Shown here piece after piece: positions 43,101 through 58,100 of a stretch of 64,000 nt of DNA. The notes beneath the pieces are model-generated. The model did no database searches, was not told the origin of the DNA, and worked only from the letters and a program-made list of their open reading frames with translations. The first letter of the stretch is position 1, and each line of letters starts with the position of its first letter. Position numbers and translations under genes: made by a program. Source of the stretch: Siphonodentalium dalli (Eukaryota > Mollusca > Scaphopoda > Gadilida > Siphonodentaliidae); assembly GCA_032622095.1 (NCBI GenBank), contig CP136068.1:187045309-187109308 (forward strand), given 5' to 3'.

Positions 43101-46100
43101 TTCTATACATAACGCGGAATAGCAAGTCAACCGAGGCAACTTCATCTATCGTTTTCTATAAATAACGAGGAATAATACGTCAACCAAGGCAACTTCATCT
43201 ATCGTTTTCTATACATAACGCGGAATAATAAGTCAACCGAGGCAACATCATCGGTCGTTTTCTATACATAACGCGGAATAACAAGTCAACCGAGATAACT
43301 TCATCTATCGTTTTCTATACATAACGCGGAATAATAAGTCAACCGAGGCAACATCATCGGTCGTTTTCTATGCATAACGCGGAATAATACGTCAACCAAG
43401 GTAACTTCATCTATCGTTTTCTGTACATAACGCGGAATAACAAGACAACCGAGGCAACTTCATAAATCGTTTTCTATACATAACGCGGAATAATACGTCA
43501 ACCAAGACAACTTCATCTATCGTTTTATATACATAACGCGGAATAACACGTCAACCGAGGTAACTACATCGGTCGTATTTATACATAACGCGGAATAACA
43601 CGTCAACTGATACAACTTCATCGGTCGTTTTCTATACTTAACGCGGAATAGCAAGTCAACCGATGCAACTTCATCTATCGTTTTCTATACATAACGCGGA
43701 ATAGCAAGTCAACCGAGGTAACTTCATCAATCGTTTTCTATACATAACGCGGAATAATACGTCAACCAAGGCAACTTCATCTGTCGTTTTCTATACATAA
43801 CGCGGAATAATAAGTCAACCGAGGTAACTTCATCGGTCGTTTTCTATACATAACGCGGAATAATAAGTCAACCGAGGCAACTTCATCTATCGTTTTCAAT
43901 ACATAACGCGGAATAACAAGTCAACCAAGGTAACTTCATCGGTCGTTTTCTATACATAACGCGGAATAATAAGTCAACCGATACAACTTCATCGGTCGTT
44001 TTCTATACATAACGCGGAATAATAAGTCAACCGAGGTAACTTCATCAATCGTTTTCTATACATAACGCGGAATAATACGTCAACCGATACAACTTCATCT
44101 ATCGTTTTCTATACATAACGCGGAATAACAAGTCAACCGAGGTAACTTCATCCGTCGTTTTCTATACATAACGCGGAATAATAAGTCAACCGATACAACT
44201 TCATCGGTCGTTTTCTATACATAACGCGGAATAATAAGTCAACCGATACAACTTCATCGGTCGTTTTCTATACATAACGCGGAATAATAAGTCAACCGAT
44301 ACAACTTCATCTATCGTTTTCTATACATAACGCGGAATAATACGTCAACCAAGGCAACTTCATCGGTCGTTTTCTATACATAACGCGGAATAATAAGTCA
44401 ACCAAGGCAACTTCATCGGTCGTTTTCTATACATAACGCGGAATAATAAGTCAACCGAGGTAACTTTATCGGTCGTTTTCTATACATAACGCGGAATAAT
44501 AAGTCAACCGAGGCAACTTCATCGGTCGTTTTCTATACATAACGCGGAATAATAAGGCAACCGTTTCAACTTCATCTATCGTTTTCTATACATAACGCGG
44601 AATAATACGCCAACCAAGGCAACTTCATCTATCGTGTTCTATACATAACGCGGAATAATACGTCAACCGATACAACTTCATCGGTCGTTTTCTATACACA
44701 ACGCAGAATAATACGTCAACCAAGGCAACTTCATCCATCGTTTTCTATGCATAACGCGGAATAATAAGTCAACCGAGGTAACTTCATCGGTCGTTTTCTA
44801 TACATAACGCGGAATCATAAGTCAACCGAGGTAACTTCATCGGTCGTTTTCTATACATAACGCGGAATAATAAGTCAACCGATACAACTTCATCTATCGT
44901 TTTCTATACATAACGCGGAATAATAAGTCAATCAAGGTAACTTCATCGGTCGTTTTCTATACATAACGCGGAATAATAAGTCAACCGAGGCAACTTCATC
45001 TATCGTTTTCTATACATAACGCGGAATAATACGTCAACCAAGGTAACTTCATCGGACGTTTTCTATACATAACGCGGAATAACAAGTCAACCAAGGCAAC
45101 TTCATCGGTCGTTTTCTATACATAACGCGGAATAACAAGTCAACCAAGGTAACTTCATCGGTCGTTTTCTATACATAACGCGGAATAATAAGTCAACCGA
45201 GGCAACTTCATCGGTCGTTTTCTATACATAACGCGGAATAATAAGTCAACCGATACAACTTCATCTATCGTTTTCTATACATAACGCGGAATAATACGCC
45301 AACGAAGGCAACTTCATCTATCGTTTTCTATACATAACGCGGAATAATACGTCAACCGATACAACTTCATCGGTCGTTTTCTATACATAACGCGGAATAA
45401 TAAGTCAACCGATACAACTTCATCTATCGTTTTCTATACATAACGCGGAATAATAAGTCAACCGAGGTAACTTCATCGGTCGTTTTCTATACATAACGCG
45501 GAATAATAAGTCAACCGAGGCAACTTCATCTATCGTTTTCTATACATAACGCGGAATAATACGTCAACCAAGGTAACTTCATCGGACGTTTTCTATACAT
45601 AACGCGGAATAACAAGTCAAGCAAGGCAACTTCATCGGTCGTTTTCTATACATACCGCGGAATAATACGTCAACCGTGGCAACTTCATCTATCGTTTTCT
45701 ATACATAACGCGGAATAATAAGTCAACCAAGGCAACTTCATCGGTCGTTTTCTATACATAACGCGGAATAATACGTCAACCAAGGCAACTTCATCTGTCG
45801 TTTTCTATACATAACGCGGAATAATTCGTCAACCGATACAACTTCATCGGTCGTTTTCTATACATAACCCGGAATAATAAGTCAACCGAGGCAACTTCAT
45901 CTATCGTTTTCTATACATAACGCGGAATAATACGTCAACCAAGGCAACTTCATCGGTCGTTTTCTATACATAACGCGGAATAATACGTCAACCGAGGCAA
46001 CTTCATCGGTCGTTTTCTATACATAACGCGGAATAACAAGTCAACCGAGACAACTTCATCGGCCGTTTTCTATCCATAACGCGGAATAATACGTCAACCA

Positions 46101-49100
46101 AGGTAACTTCATTGGTCGTTTTCTATACATAACGCGAAATAATACGTCAACCGAGGTAACTTCATCTATCGTTTTCTATACATAACGCGAAATAATACGT
46201 CAACCGAGGTAACTTCATCTATCGTTTTCTATACATAACGCGGAATAATACGTCAACCAAGGCAACTTCATCAGTCGTTTTCTATACATAACGCGGAATA
46301 ATACGTCAACCAAGGCAACTTCATTGGTCGTTTTCTATGCATAACGCGGAATAATACGTCAACCAAGGCTACTTCATCGGTCGTTTTCAATACATAACGC
46401 GGAATAATACGTCAACCAAGGCAACTTCATTGGTCGTTTTCTATACATAACGCGGAATAACAAGTCAACCGAGGTAACTTCATCTGTCGTTTTCTATACA
46501 TAACGCGGAATAATACGTCAACCAAGGCAACTTCATCTATCGTTTTCTATACATAACGCGGAATAATACGTCAACCAAGGCAACTTCATCGGTCGTTTTC
46601 TATAAATAACGCGGAATAATAAGTCAACCAAGGCAACTTCATCGGCCGTTTTCTATACATAACGCGGAATAACACGTCAACCGAGGCAACTTCATCGGTC
46701 GTTTTCTATGCATAACGCGGAATAATAAGTCAACCGAGGCAACTTCATCGGTCGTTTTCTATACATAACGCGGAATAACAAGTCAACCGAGACAACTTCA
46801 TCTATCGTTTTCAATACATAACGCGGAATAACAAGTCAACCAAGGCAACTTCATCTATCGTTTTCTATACATAACGCGGAATAATACGTCAACCGAGGCA
46901 ACTTCATCGGTCGTTTTCTATACATAACGCGGAATAACAAGTCAACCGAGGCAACTTCATCGGTCGTTTTCTAAACATAACGCGGAATAACAAGTCAACC
47001 GAGGTAACTTCATCTATCGTTTTCTATACATAACGCGGAATAACAATTCAACCGAGGTAACTTCATCGGTCGTTTTCTATACATAACGCGGAATAACAAG
47101 TCAACCGAGGCAACTTCATCGGTCGTTTTCTATACATAACGCGGAATAACAAGTCAACCGAGATAACTTCATCTATCGTTTTCTATACATAACGCGGAAT
47201 AATAAGTCAACTGATGTAACTTCATCTATCGTTTTCTATACATAACGCGGAATAATAAGTCAACCGAGGTAACTTCATCTATCCTTTTCTATACATAACG
47301 CGGAATAACAAGTCAACCGAGGTAACTTCATCTATCCTTTTCTATACATAACGCGGAATAATAAGTCAACCAAAGCAACTTCATCGGCCGTTTTCTATAC
47401 ATAACGCGGAATAATACGTCAACCGAGGTAACTTCATCTATCGTTTTCTATACATAACGCGGAATAATACGTCAACCGAGGTAACTTCATCTATCCTTTT
47501 CTATACATAACGCGGAATAACAAGTCAACCGAGGTAACTTCATCTATCGTTTTCTATACATAACGCGGAATAAAAAGTCAACCAAGGCAACTTCATCGGC
47601 CGTTTTCTAAACATAACGCGGAATAATACGTCAACCGAGGTAACTTCATCTATCGTTTTCTATACATAACGCGGAATAACAAGTCAACCGAGGTAACTTC
47701 ATCTATCGTTTTCTATACATAACGCGGAATAACAAGTCAACCGAGGTAACTTCATCTATCGTTTTCTATACATAACGCGGAATAATAAGTCAACCAAGGC
47801 AACTTCATCGGCCGTTTTCTAAACATAACGCGGAATAATACGTCAACCGAGGTAACTTCATCTATCGTTTTCTATACATAACGCGGAATAACAAGTCAAC
47901 CGAGGTAACTTCATCTATCGTTTTCTATACATAACGCGGAATAATAAGTCAACCAAGGCAACTTCATCTATCGTTTTCTATACATAACGCGGAATAATAC
48001 GTCAACCGAGGCAACTTCATCGGTCGTTTTCTATGCATAACGCGGAATAATAAGTCAACCGAGGCAACTTCATCGGCCGTTTTCTATACATAACGCGGAA
48101 TAATACGTCAACCGAGGTAACTTCATCTATCGTTTTCTATACATAACGCGGAATAATACGTCAACCGAGGTAACTTCATCTATCCTTTTCTATACATAAC
48201 GCGGAATAACAAGTCAACCGAGGTAACTATATCTATCGTTTTCTATACATAACGCGGAATAAAAAGTCAACCAAGGCAACTTCATCGGCCGTTTTCTAAA
48301 CATAACGCGGAATAATACGTCAACCGAGGTAACTTCATCTATCGTTTTCTATACATAACGCGGAATAACAAGTCAACCGAGGTAACTTCATCTATCGTTT
48401 TCTATACATAACGCGGAATAACAAGTCAACCGAGGTAACTTCATCTATCGTTTTCTATACATAACGCGGAATAATAAGTCAACCAAGGCAACTTCATCGG
48501 CCGTTTTCTAAACATAACGCGGAATAATACGTCAACCGAGGTAACTTCATCTATCGTTTTCTATACATAACGCGGAATAACAAGTCAACCGAGGTAACTT
48601 CATCTATCGTTTTCTATACATAACGCGGAATAATAAGTCAACCAAGGCAACTTCATCTATCGTTTTCTATACATAACGCGGAATAATACGTCAACCGAGG
48701 CAACTTCATCGGTCGTTTTCTATGCATAACGCGGAATAATAAGTCAACCGAGGCAACTTCATCGGTCGTTTTCTATACATAACGCGGAATAACAAGTCAA
48801 CCGAGGCAACTTCATCTATCGTTTTCTATTCATAACGCGGAATAACAAGTCAACCAAGGCAACTTCATCGGTCGTTTTCTATACATAACGCGGAATAATA
48901 CGTCAACCGAGACAACTTCATCGGTCGTTTTCTATACATAACGCGGAATAACAAGTCAACCGAGGCAACTTCATCGGTCGTTTTCTATACATAACGCGGA
49001 ATAACAAGTCAACCGAGGCAACTTCATCGGTCGTTTTCTATACATAACGCGGAATAACAAGTCAACCGAGGTAACTTCATCGGTCGTTTTCTATACATAA

Positions 49101-52100
49101 CGCGGAATAACAAGTCAACCGAGGCAACTTCATCGGTCGTTTTCTATACATAACGCGGAATAATAAGTCAACCGAGGTAACTTCATCTATCGTTTTCTAT
49201 ACATAACGCGGAATAACAAGTCAACCGAGGTAACTTCATCGGTCGTTTTCTATACATAACGGGGAATAACAAGTCAACCGAGGCAACTTCATCGGTCGTT
49301 TTCTATACATAACGCGGAATAATAAGTCAACCGAGGTAACTTCATCGGTCGTTTTCTATACATAACGCGGAATAATAAGTCAACCGAGGCAACTTCATCT
49401 ATCGTTTTCTATACATAACGCGGAATAATACGTCAACCAAGGTAACTTCATCGGACGTTTTCTATACATAACGCGGAATAACAAGTCAAGCAAGGCAACT
49501 TCATCGGTCGTTTTCTATACATACCGCGGAATAATACGTCAACCGTGGCAACTTCATCTATCGTTTTCTATACATAACGCGGAATAATAAGTCAACCAAG
49601 GCAACTTCATCGGTCGTTTTCTATACATAACGCGGAATAATACGTCAACCAAGGCAACTTCATCTGTCGTTTTCTATACATAACGCGGAATAATACGTCA
49701 ACCGATACAACTTCATCGGTCGTTTTCTATACATAACGCGGAATAATAAGTCAACCGAGGCAACTTCATCTATCGTTTTCTATACATAACGCGGAATAAT
49801 ACGTCAACCAAGGCAACTTCATCGGTCGTTTTCTATACATAACGCGGAATAATACGTCAACCGAGGCAACTTCATCGGTCGTTTTCTATACATAACGCGG
49901 AATAACAAGTCAACCGAGACAACTTCATCGGCCGTTTTCTATCCATAACGCGGAATAATACGTCAACCAAGGTAACTTCATTGGTCGTTTTCTATACATA
50001 ACGCGAAATAATACGTCAACCGAGGTAACTTCATCTATCGTTTTCTATACATAACGCGAAATAATACGTCAACCGAGGTAACTTCATCTATCGTTTTCTA
50101 TACAAAACGCGGAATAATACGTCAACCAAGGCAACTTCATCAGTCGTTTTCTATACATAACGCGGAATAATACGTCAACCAAGGCAACTTCATTGGTCGT
50201 TTTCTATGCATAACGCGGAATAATACGTCAACCAAGGCTACTTCATCGGTCGTTTTCTATACATAACGCGGAATAATACGTCAACCAAGGCAACTTCATT
50301 GGTCGTTTTCTATACATAACGCGGAATAACAAGTCAACCGAGGTAACTTCATCTATCGTTTTCTATACATAACGCGGAATAATACGTCAACCAAGGCAAC
50401 TTCATCTATCGTTTTCTATACATAACGCGGAATAATACGTCAACCAAGGCAACTTCATCGGTCGTTTTCTATAAATAACGCGGAATAATAAGTCAACCAA
50501 GGCAACTTCATCGGCCGTTTTCTATACATAACGCGGAATAATACGTCAACCGAGGTAACTTCATCGGTCGTTTTCTATACATAACGCGGAATAATAAGTC
50601 AACCAAGGCAACTTCATCTATCGTTTTCTATACATAACGCGGAATAACACGTCAACCGAGGCAACTTCATCGGTCGTTTTCTATGCATAACGCGGAATAA
50701 TAAGTCAACCGAGGCAACTTCATCGGTCGTTTTCTATACATAACGCGGAATAACAAGTCAACCGAGACAACTTCATCTATCGTTTTCAATACATAACGCG
50801 GAATAACAAGTCAACCAAGGCAACTTCATCTATCGTTTTCTATACATAACGCGGAATAATACGTCAACCGAGGCAACTTCATCGGTCGTTTTATATACAT
50901 AACGCGGAATAACAAGTCAACCGAGGCAACTTCATCGGTCGTTTTCTAAACATAACGCGGAATAACAAGTCAACCGAGGTAACTTCATCTATCGTTTTCT
51001 ATACATAACGCGGAATAACAAGTCAACCGAGGTAACTTCATCGGTCGTTTTCTATACATAACGCGGAATAACAAGTCAACCGAGGCAACTTCATCGGTCG
51101 TTTTCTATACATAACGCGGAATAACAAGTCAACCGAGGTAACTTCATCTATCGTTTTCTATACATAACGCGGAATAAAAAGTCAACCAAGGCAACTTCAT
51201 CGGCCGTTTTCTAAACATAACGCGGAATAATACGTCAACCGAGGTAACTTCATCTATCGTTTTCTATACATAACGCGGAATAACAAGTCAACCGAGGTAA
51301 CTTCATCTATCGTTTTCTATACATAACGCGGAATAACAAGTCAACCGAGGTAACTTCATCTATCGTTTTCTATACATAACGCGGAATAATAAGTCAACCA
51401 AGGCAACTTCATCGGCCGTTTTCTAAACATAACGCGGAATAATACGTCAACCGAGGTAACTTCATGTATCGTTTTCTATACATAACGCGGAATAACAAGT
51501 CAACCGAGGTAACTTCATCTATCGTTTTCTATACATAACGCGGAATAACAAGTCAACCAAGGCAACTTCATCTATCGTTTTCTATACATAACGCGGAATA
51601 ATACGTCAACCGAGGCAACTTCATCGGTCGTTTTCTATGCATAACGCGGAATAATAAGTCAACCGAGGCAACTTCATCGGTCGTTTTCTATACATAACGC
51701 GGAATAACAAGTCAACCGAGGCAACTTCATCTATCGTTTTCTATTCATAACGCGGAATAACAAGTCAACCAAGGCAACTTCATCGGTCGTTTTCTATACA
51801 TAACGCGGAATAATACGTCAACCGAGACAACTTCATCGGTCGTTTTCTATACATAACGCGGAATAACAAGTCAACCGAGGCAACTTCATCGGTCGTTTTC
51901 TATACATAACGCGGAATAACAAGTCAACCGAGGCAACTTCATCTGTCGTTTTCTATACATAACGCGGAATAACAAGTCAACCGAGGTAACTTCATCGGTC
52001 GTTTTCTATACATAACGCGGAATAACAAGTCAACCGAGGCAACTTCATCGGTCGTTTTCTATACATAACGCGGAATAATAAGTCAACTGAGGTAACTTCA

Positions 52101-55100
52101 TCTATCGTTTTCTATACATAACGCGGAATAACAAGTCAACCGAGGTAACTTCATCGGTCGTTTTCTATACATAACGCGGAATAACAAGTCAACCGAGGCA
52201 ACTTCATCGGTCGTTTTCTATACATAACGCGGAATAACAAGTCAACCGAGGTAACTTCATCTATCGTTTTCTATACATAACGCGGAATAATATGTCAACT
52301 GATGTAACTTCATCTATCGTTTTCTATACATAACGCGGAATAATAAGTCAACAGAGGTAACTTCATCTATCCTTTTCTATACATAACGCGGAATAAAAAG
52401 TCAACCGAGGTAACTTCATCGGTCGTTTTCTATACATAACGCGGAATAATACGTCAACCAAGGCAACTTCATCGGTCGTTTTCTATACATAACGCGGAAT
52501 AATACGTCAACCGAGGCAACTTCATCGGTCGTTTTCTATACATAACGCGGAATAACAAGTCAACCGAGGCAACTTCATCGGTCGTTTTCTATACATAACG
52601 CGGAATAATAAGTCAACCAAGGCAACTTCATCTATCGTTTTCTATACATAACGCGGAATAACACGTCAACCGAGGCAACTTCATCGGTCGTTTTCTATGC
52701 ATAACGCGGAATAATAAGTCAACCGAGGCAACTTCATCGGTCGTTTTCTATACATAACGCGGAATAACAAGTCAACCGAGACAACTTCATCTATCGTTTT
52801 CAATACATAACGCGGAATAACAAGTCAACCAAGGCAACTTCATCGGTCGTTTTCTATACATAACGCGGAATAATACGTCAACCGAGGCAACTTCATCGGT
52901 CGTTTTCTATGCATAACGCGGAAAAATAAGTCAACCGAGGCAACTTCATCGGTCGTTTTCTATACATAACGCGGAATAACAAGTCAACCGAGGCAACTTC
53001 ATCTATCGTTTTCTATACATAACGCGAAATAATACGTCAACCGAGGCAACTTCATCGGTCGTTTTCTATACATAACGCGAAATAATAAGTCAACCAAGGC
53101 AACTTCATCTATCGTTTTCTATACATAACGCGGAATAATAAGTCAACCGAGGCAACTTCATCGGTCGTTTTCTATACATGACGCGGAATAATACGTCAAC
53201 CGAGGCAAGTTCATCGGTCGTTTTCTATACATAACGCGGAATAATAAGTCAACCGAGGTAACTTCATCTATCGTTTTCTATACATAACGCGGAATAACAA
53301 GTCAAGCAAGGCAACTTCATCGGTCGTTTTCTATACATACCGCGGAATAATACGTCAACCGTGGCAACTTCATCTATCGTTTTCTATACATAACGCGGAA
53401 TAATAAGTCAACCAAGGCAACTTCATCGGTCGTTTTCTATACATAACGCGGAATAATACGTCAACCAAGGCAACTTCATCTGTCGTTTTCTATACATAAC
53501 GCGGAATAATACGTCAACCGATACAACTTCATCGGTCGTTTTCTATACATAACGCGGAATAATAAGTCAACCGAGGCAACTTCGTCTATCGTTTTCTATA
53601 CATAACGCGGAATAATACGTCAACCAAGGCAACTTCATCGGTCGTTTTCTATACATAACGCGGAATAATACGTCAACCGAGGCAACTTCATCGGTCGTTT
53701 TCTATACATAACGCGGAATAACAAGTCAACCGAGACAACTTCATCGGCCGTTTTCTATCCATAACGCGGAATAATACGTCAACCAAGGTAACTTCATTGG
53801 TCGTTTTCTATACATAACGCGAAATAATACGTCAACCGAGGCAACTTCATCTATCGTTTTCTATACATAACGCGGAATAATACGTCAACCAAGGCAACTT
53901 CATTGGTCGTTTTCTATACATAACGCGAAATAATACGTCAACCGAGGTAACTTCATCTATCGTTTTCTATACATAACGCGGAATAATACGTCAACCAAGG
54001 CAACTTCATCAGTCGTTTTCTATACATAACGCGGAATAATACGTCAACCAAGGCAACTTCATTGGTCGTTTTCTATGCATAACGCGGAATAATACGTCAA
54101 CCAAGGCTACTTCATCGGTCGTTTTCTATACATAACGCGGAATAATACGTCAACCAAGACAACTTCATTGGTCGTTTTCTATACATAACGCGGAATAACA
54201 AGTCAACCGAGGTAACTTCATCTATCGTTTTCTATACATAACGCGGAATAATACGTCAACCAAGGCAACTTCATCTATCGTTTTCTATACATAACGCGGA
54301 ATAATACATCAACCAAGGCAACTTCATCGGTCGTTTTCTATAAATAACGCGGAATAATAAGTCAACCAAGGCAACTTCATCGGCCGTTTTCTATACATAA
54401 CGCGGAATAATACGTCAACCGAGGTAACTTCATCGGTCGTTTTCTATACATAACGCGGAATAATAAGTCAACCAAGGCAACTTCATCTATCGTTTTCTAT
54501 ACATAACGCGGAATAACACGTCAACCGAGGCAACTTCATCGGTCGTTTTCTATGCATAACGCGGAATAATAAGTCAACCGAGGCAACTTCATCGGTCGTT
54601 TTCTATACATAACGCGGAATAACAAGTCAACCGAGACAACTTCATCTATCGTTTTCAATACATAACGCGGAATAACAAGTCAACCAAGGCAACTTCATCT
54701 ATCGTTTTCTATACATAACGCGGAATAATACGTCAACCGAGGCAACTTCATCGGTCGTTTTCTATACATAACGCGGAATAACAAGTCAACCGAGGCAACT
54801 TCATCGGTCGTTTTCTAAACATAACGCGGAATAACAAGTCAACCGAGGTAACTTCATCTATCGTTTTCTATACATAACGCGGAATAACAAGTCAACCGAG
54901 GTAACTTCATCGGTCGTTTTCTATACATAACGCGGAATAACAAGTCAACCGAGGCAACTTCATCGGTCGTTTTCTATACATAACGCGGAATAACAAGTCA
55001 ACCGAGGTAACTTCATCTATCGTTTTCTATACATAACGCGGAATAATAAGTCAACTGATGTAACTTCATCTATCGTTTTCTATACATAACGCGGAATAAT

Positions 55101-58100
55101 AAGTCAACCGAGGTAACTTCATCTATCCTTGTCTATACATAACGCGGAATAACAAGTCAACCAAGGCAACTTCATCGGTCGTTTTCTATACATAACGCGG
55201 AATAACAAGTCAACCGAGGTAACTTCATCTATCCTTTTCTATACATAACGCGGAATAATAAGTCAACCAAGGCAACTTCATCGGCCGTTTTCTATACATA
55301 ACGCGGAATAATACGTCAACCGAGGTAACTTCATCTATCGTTTTCTATACATAACGCGGAATAATACGTCAACCGAGGTAACTTCATCTATCCTTTTCTA
55401 TACATAACGCGGAATAACAAGTCAACCGAGGTAACTTCATCTATCGTTTTCTATACATAACGCGGAATAAAAAGTCAACCAAGGCAACTTCATTGGCCGT
55501 TTTCTAAACATAACGCGGAATAATACGTCAACCGAGGTAACTTCATCTATCGTTTTCTATACATAACGCGGAATAACAAGTCAACCGAGGTAACTTCATC
55601 TATCGTTTTCTATACATAACGCGGAATAACAAGTCAACCGAGGTAACTTCATCTATCGTTTTCTATACATAACGCGGAATAATAAGTCAACCAAGGCAAC
55701 TTCATCGGCCGTTTTCTAACCATAACGCGGAATAATACGTCAACCGAGGTATCTTCATCTATCGTTTTCTATACATAACGCGGAATAACAAGTCAACCGA
55801 GGTAACTTCATCTATCGTTTTCTATACATAACGCGGAATAACAAGTCAACCAAGGCAACTTCATCTATCGTTTTCTATACATAACGCGGAATAATACGTC
55901 AACCGAGGCAACTTCATCGGTCGTTTTCTATGCATAACGCGGAATAATAAGTCAACCGATGCAACTTCATCGGTCGTTTTCTATACATAACGCGGAATAA
56001 CAAGTCAACCGAGGCAACTTCATCTATCGTTTTCTATTCATAACGCGGAATAACAAGTCAACCAAGGCAACTTCATCGGTCGTTTTCTATACATAACGCG
56101 GAATAACAAGTCAACCGAGGCAACTTCATCGGTCGTTTTCTATACATAACGCGGAATAACAAGTCAACCGAGGCAACTTCATCTGTCGTTTTCTATACAT
56201 AACGCGGAATAACAAGTCAACCGAGGTAACTTCATCGGTCGTTTTCTATACATAACGCGGAATAACAAGTCAACCGAGGCAACTTCATCGGTCGTTTTCT
56301 ATACATAACGCGGAATAATAAGTCAACTGAGGTAACTTCATCTATCGTTTTCTATACATAACGCGGAATAACAAGTCAACCGAGGTAACTTCATCGGTCG
56401 TTTTCTATACATAACGCGGAATAACAAGTCAACCGAGGCAACTTCATCGGTCGTTTTCTATACATAACGCGGAATAACAAGTCAACCGAGGTAACTTCAT
56501 CTATCGTTTTCTATACATAACGCGGAATAATATGTCAACTGATGTAACTTCATCTATCGTTTTCTATACATAACGCGGAATAATAAGTCAACAGAGGTAA
56601 CTTCATCTATCCTTTTCTATACATAACGCGGAATAAAAAGTCAACCGAGGTAACTTCATCGGTCGTTTTCTATACATAACGCGGAATAATACGTCAACCA
56701 AGGCAACTTCATCGGTCGTTTTCTATACATAACGCGGAATAATACGTCAACCGAGGCAACTTCATCGGTCGTTTTCTATACATAACGCGGAATAACAAGT
56801 CAACCGAGGCAACTTCATCGGTCGTTTTCTATACATAACGCGGAATAATAAGTCAACCAAGGCAACTTCATCTATCGTTTTCTATACATAACGCGGAATA
56901 ACACGTCAACCGAGGCAACTTCATCGGTCGTTTTCTATGCATAACGCGGAATAATAAGTCAACCGAGGCAACTTCATCGGTCGTTTTCTATACATAACGC
57001 GGAATAACAAGTCAACCGAGACAACTTCATCTATCGTTTTCAATACATAACGCGGAATAACAAGTCAACCAAGGCAACTTCATCGGTCGTTTTCTATACA
57101 TAACGCGGAATAATACGTCAACCGAGGCAACTTCATCGGTCGTTTTCTATGCATAACGCGGAAAAATAAGTCAACCGAGGCAACTTCATCGGTCGTTTTC
57201 TATACATAACGCGGAATAACAAGTCAACCGAGGCAACTTCATCTATCGTTTTCTATACATAACGCGAAATAATACGTCAACCGAGGCAACTTCATCGGTC
57301 GTTTTCTATACATAACGCGAAATAATAAGTCAACCAAGGCAACTTCATCTATCGTTTTCTATACATAACGCGGAATAATAAGTCAACCGAGGCAACTTCA
57401 TCGGTCGTTTTCTATACATGACGCGGAATAATACGTCAACCGAGGCAAGTTCATCGGTCGTTTTCTATACATAACGCGGAATAATAAGTCAACCGAGGTA
57501 ACTTCATCTATCGTTTTCTATACATAACGCGGAATAACAAGTCAAGCAAGGCAACTTCATCGGTCGTTTTCTATACATACCGCGGAATAATACGTCAACC
57601 GTGGCAACTTCATCTATCGTTTTCTATACATAACGCGGAATAATAAGTCAACCAAGGCAACTTCATCGGTCGTTTTCTATACATAACGCGGAATAATACG
57701 TCAACCAAGGCAACTTCATCTGTCGTTTTCTATACATAACGCGGAATAATACGTCAACCGATACAACTTCATCGGTCGTTTTCTATACATAACGCGGAAT
57801 AATAAGTCAACCGAGGCAACTTCGTCTATCGTTTTCTATACATAACGCGGAATAATACGTCAACCAAGGCAACTTCATCGGTCGTTTTCTATACATAACG
57901 CGGAATAATACGTCAACCGAGGCAACTTCATCGGTCGTTTTCTATACATAACGCGGAATAACAAGTCAACCGAGACAACTTCATCGGCCGTTTTCTATCC
58001 ATAACGCGGAATAATACGTCAACCAAGGTAACTTCATTGGTCGTTTTCTATACATAACGCGAAATAATACGTCAACCGAGGCAACTTCATCTATCGTTTT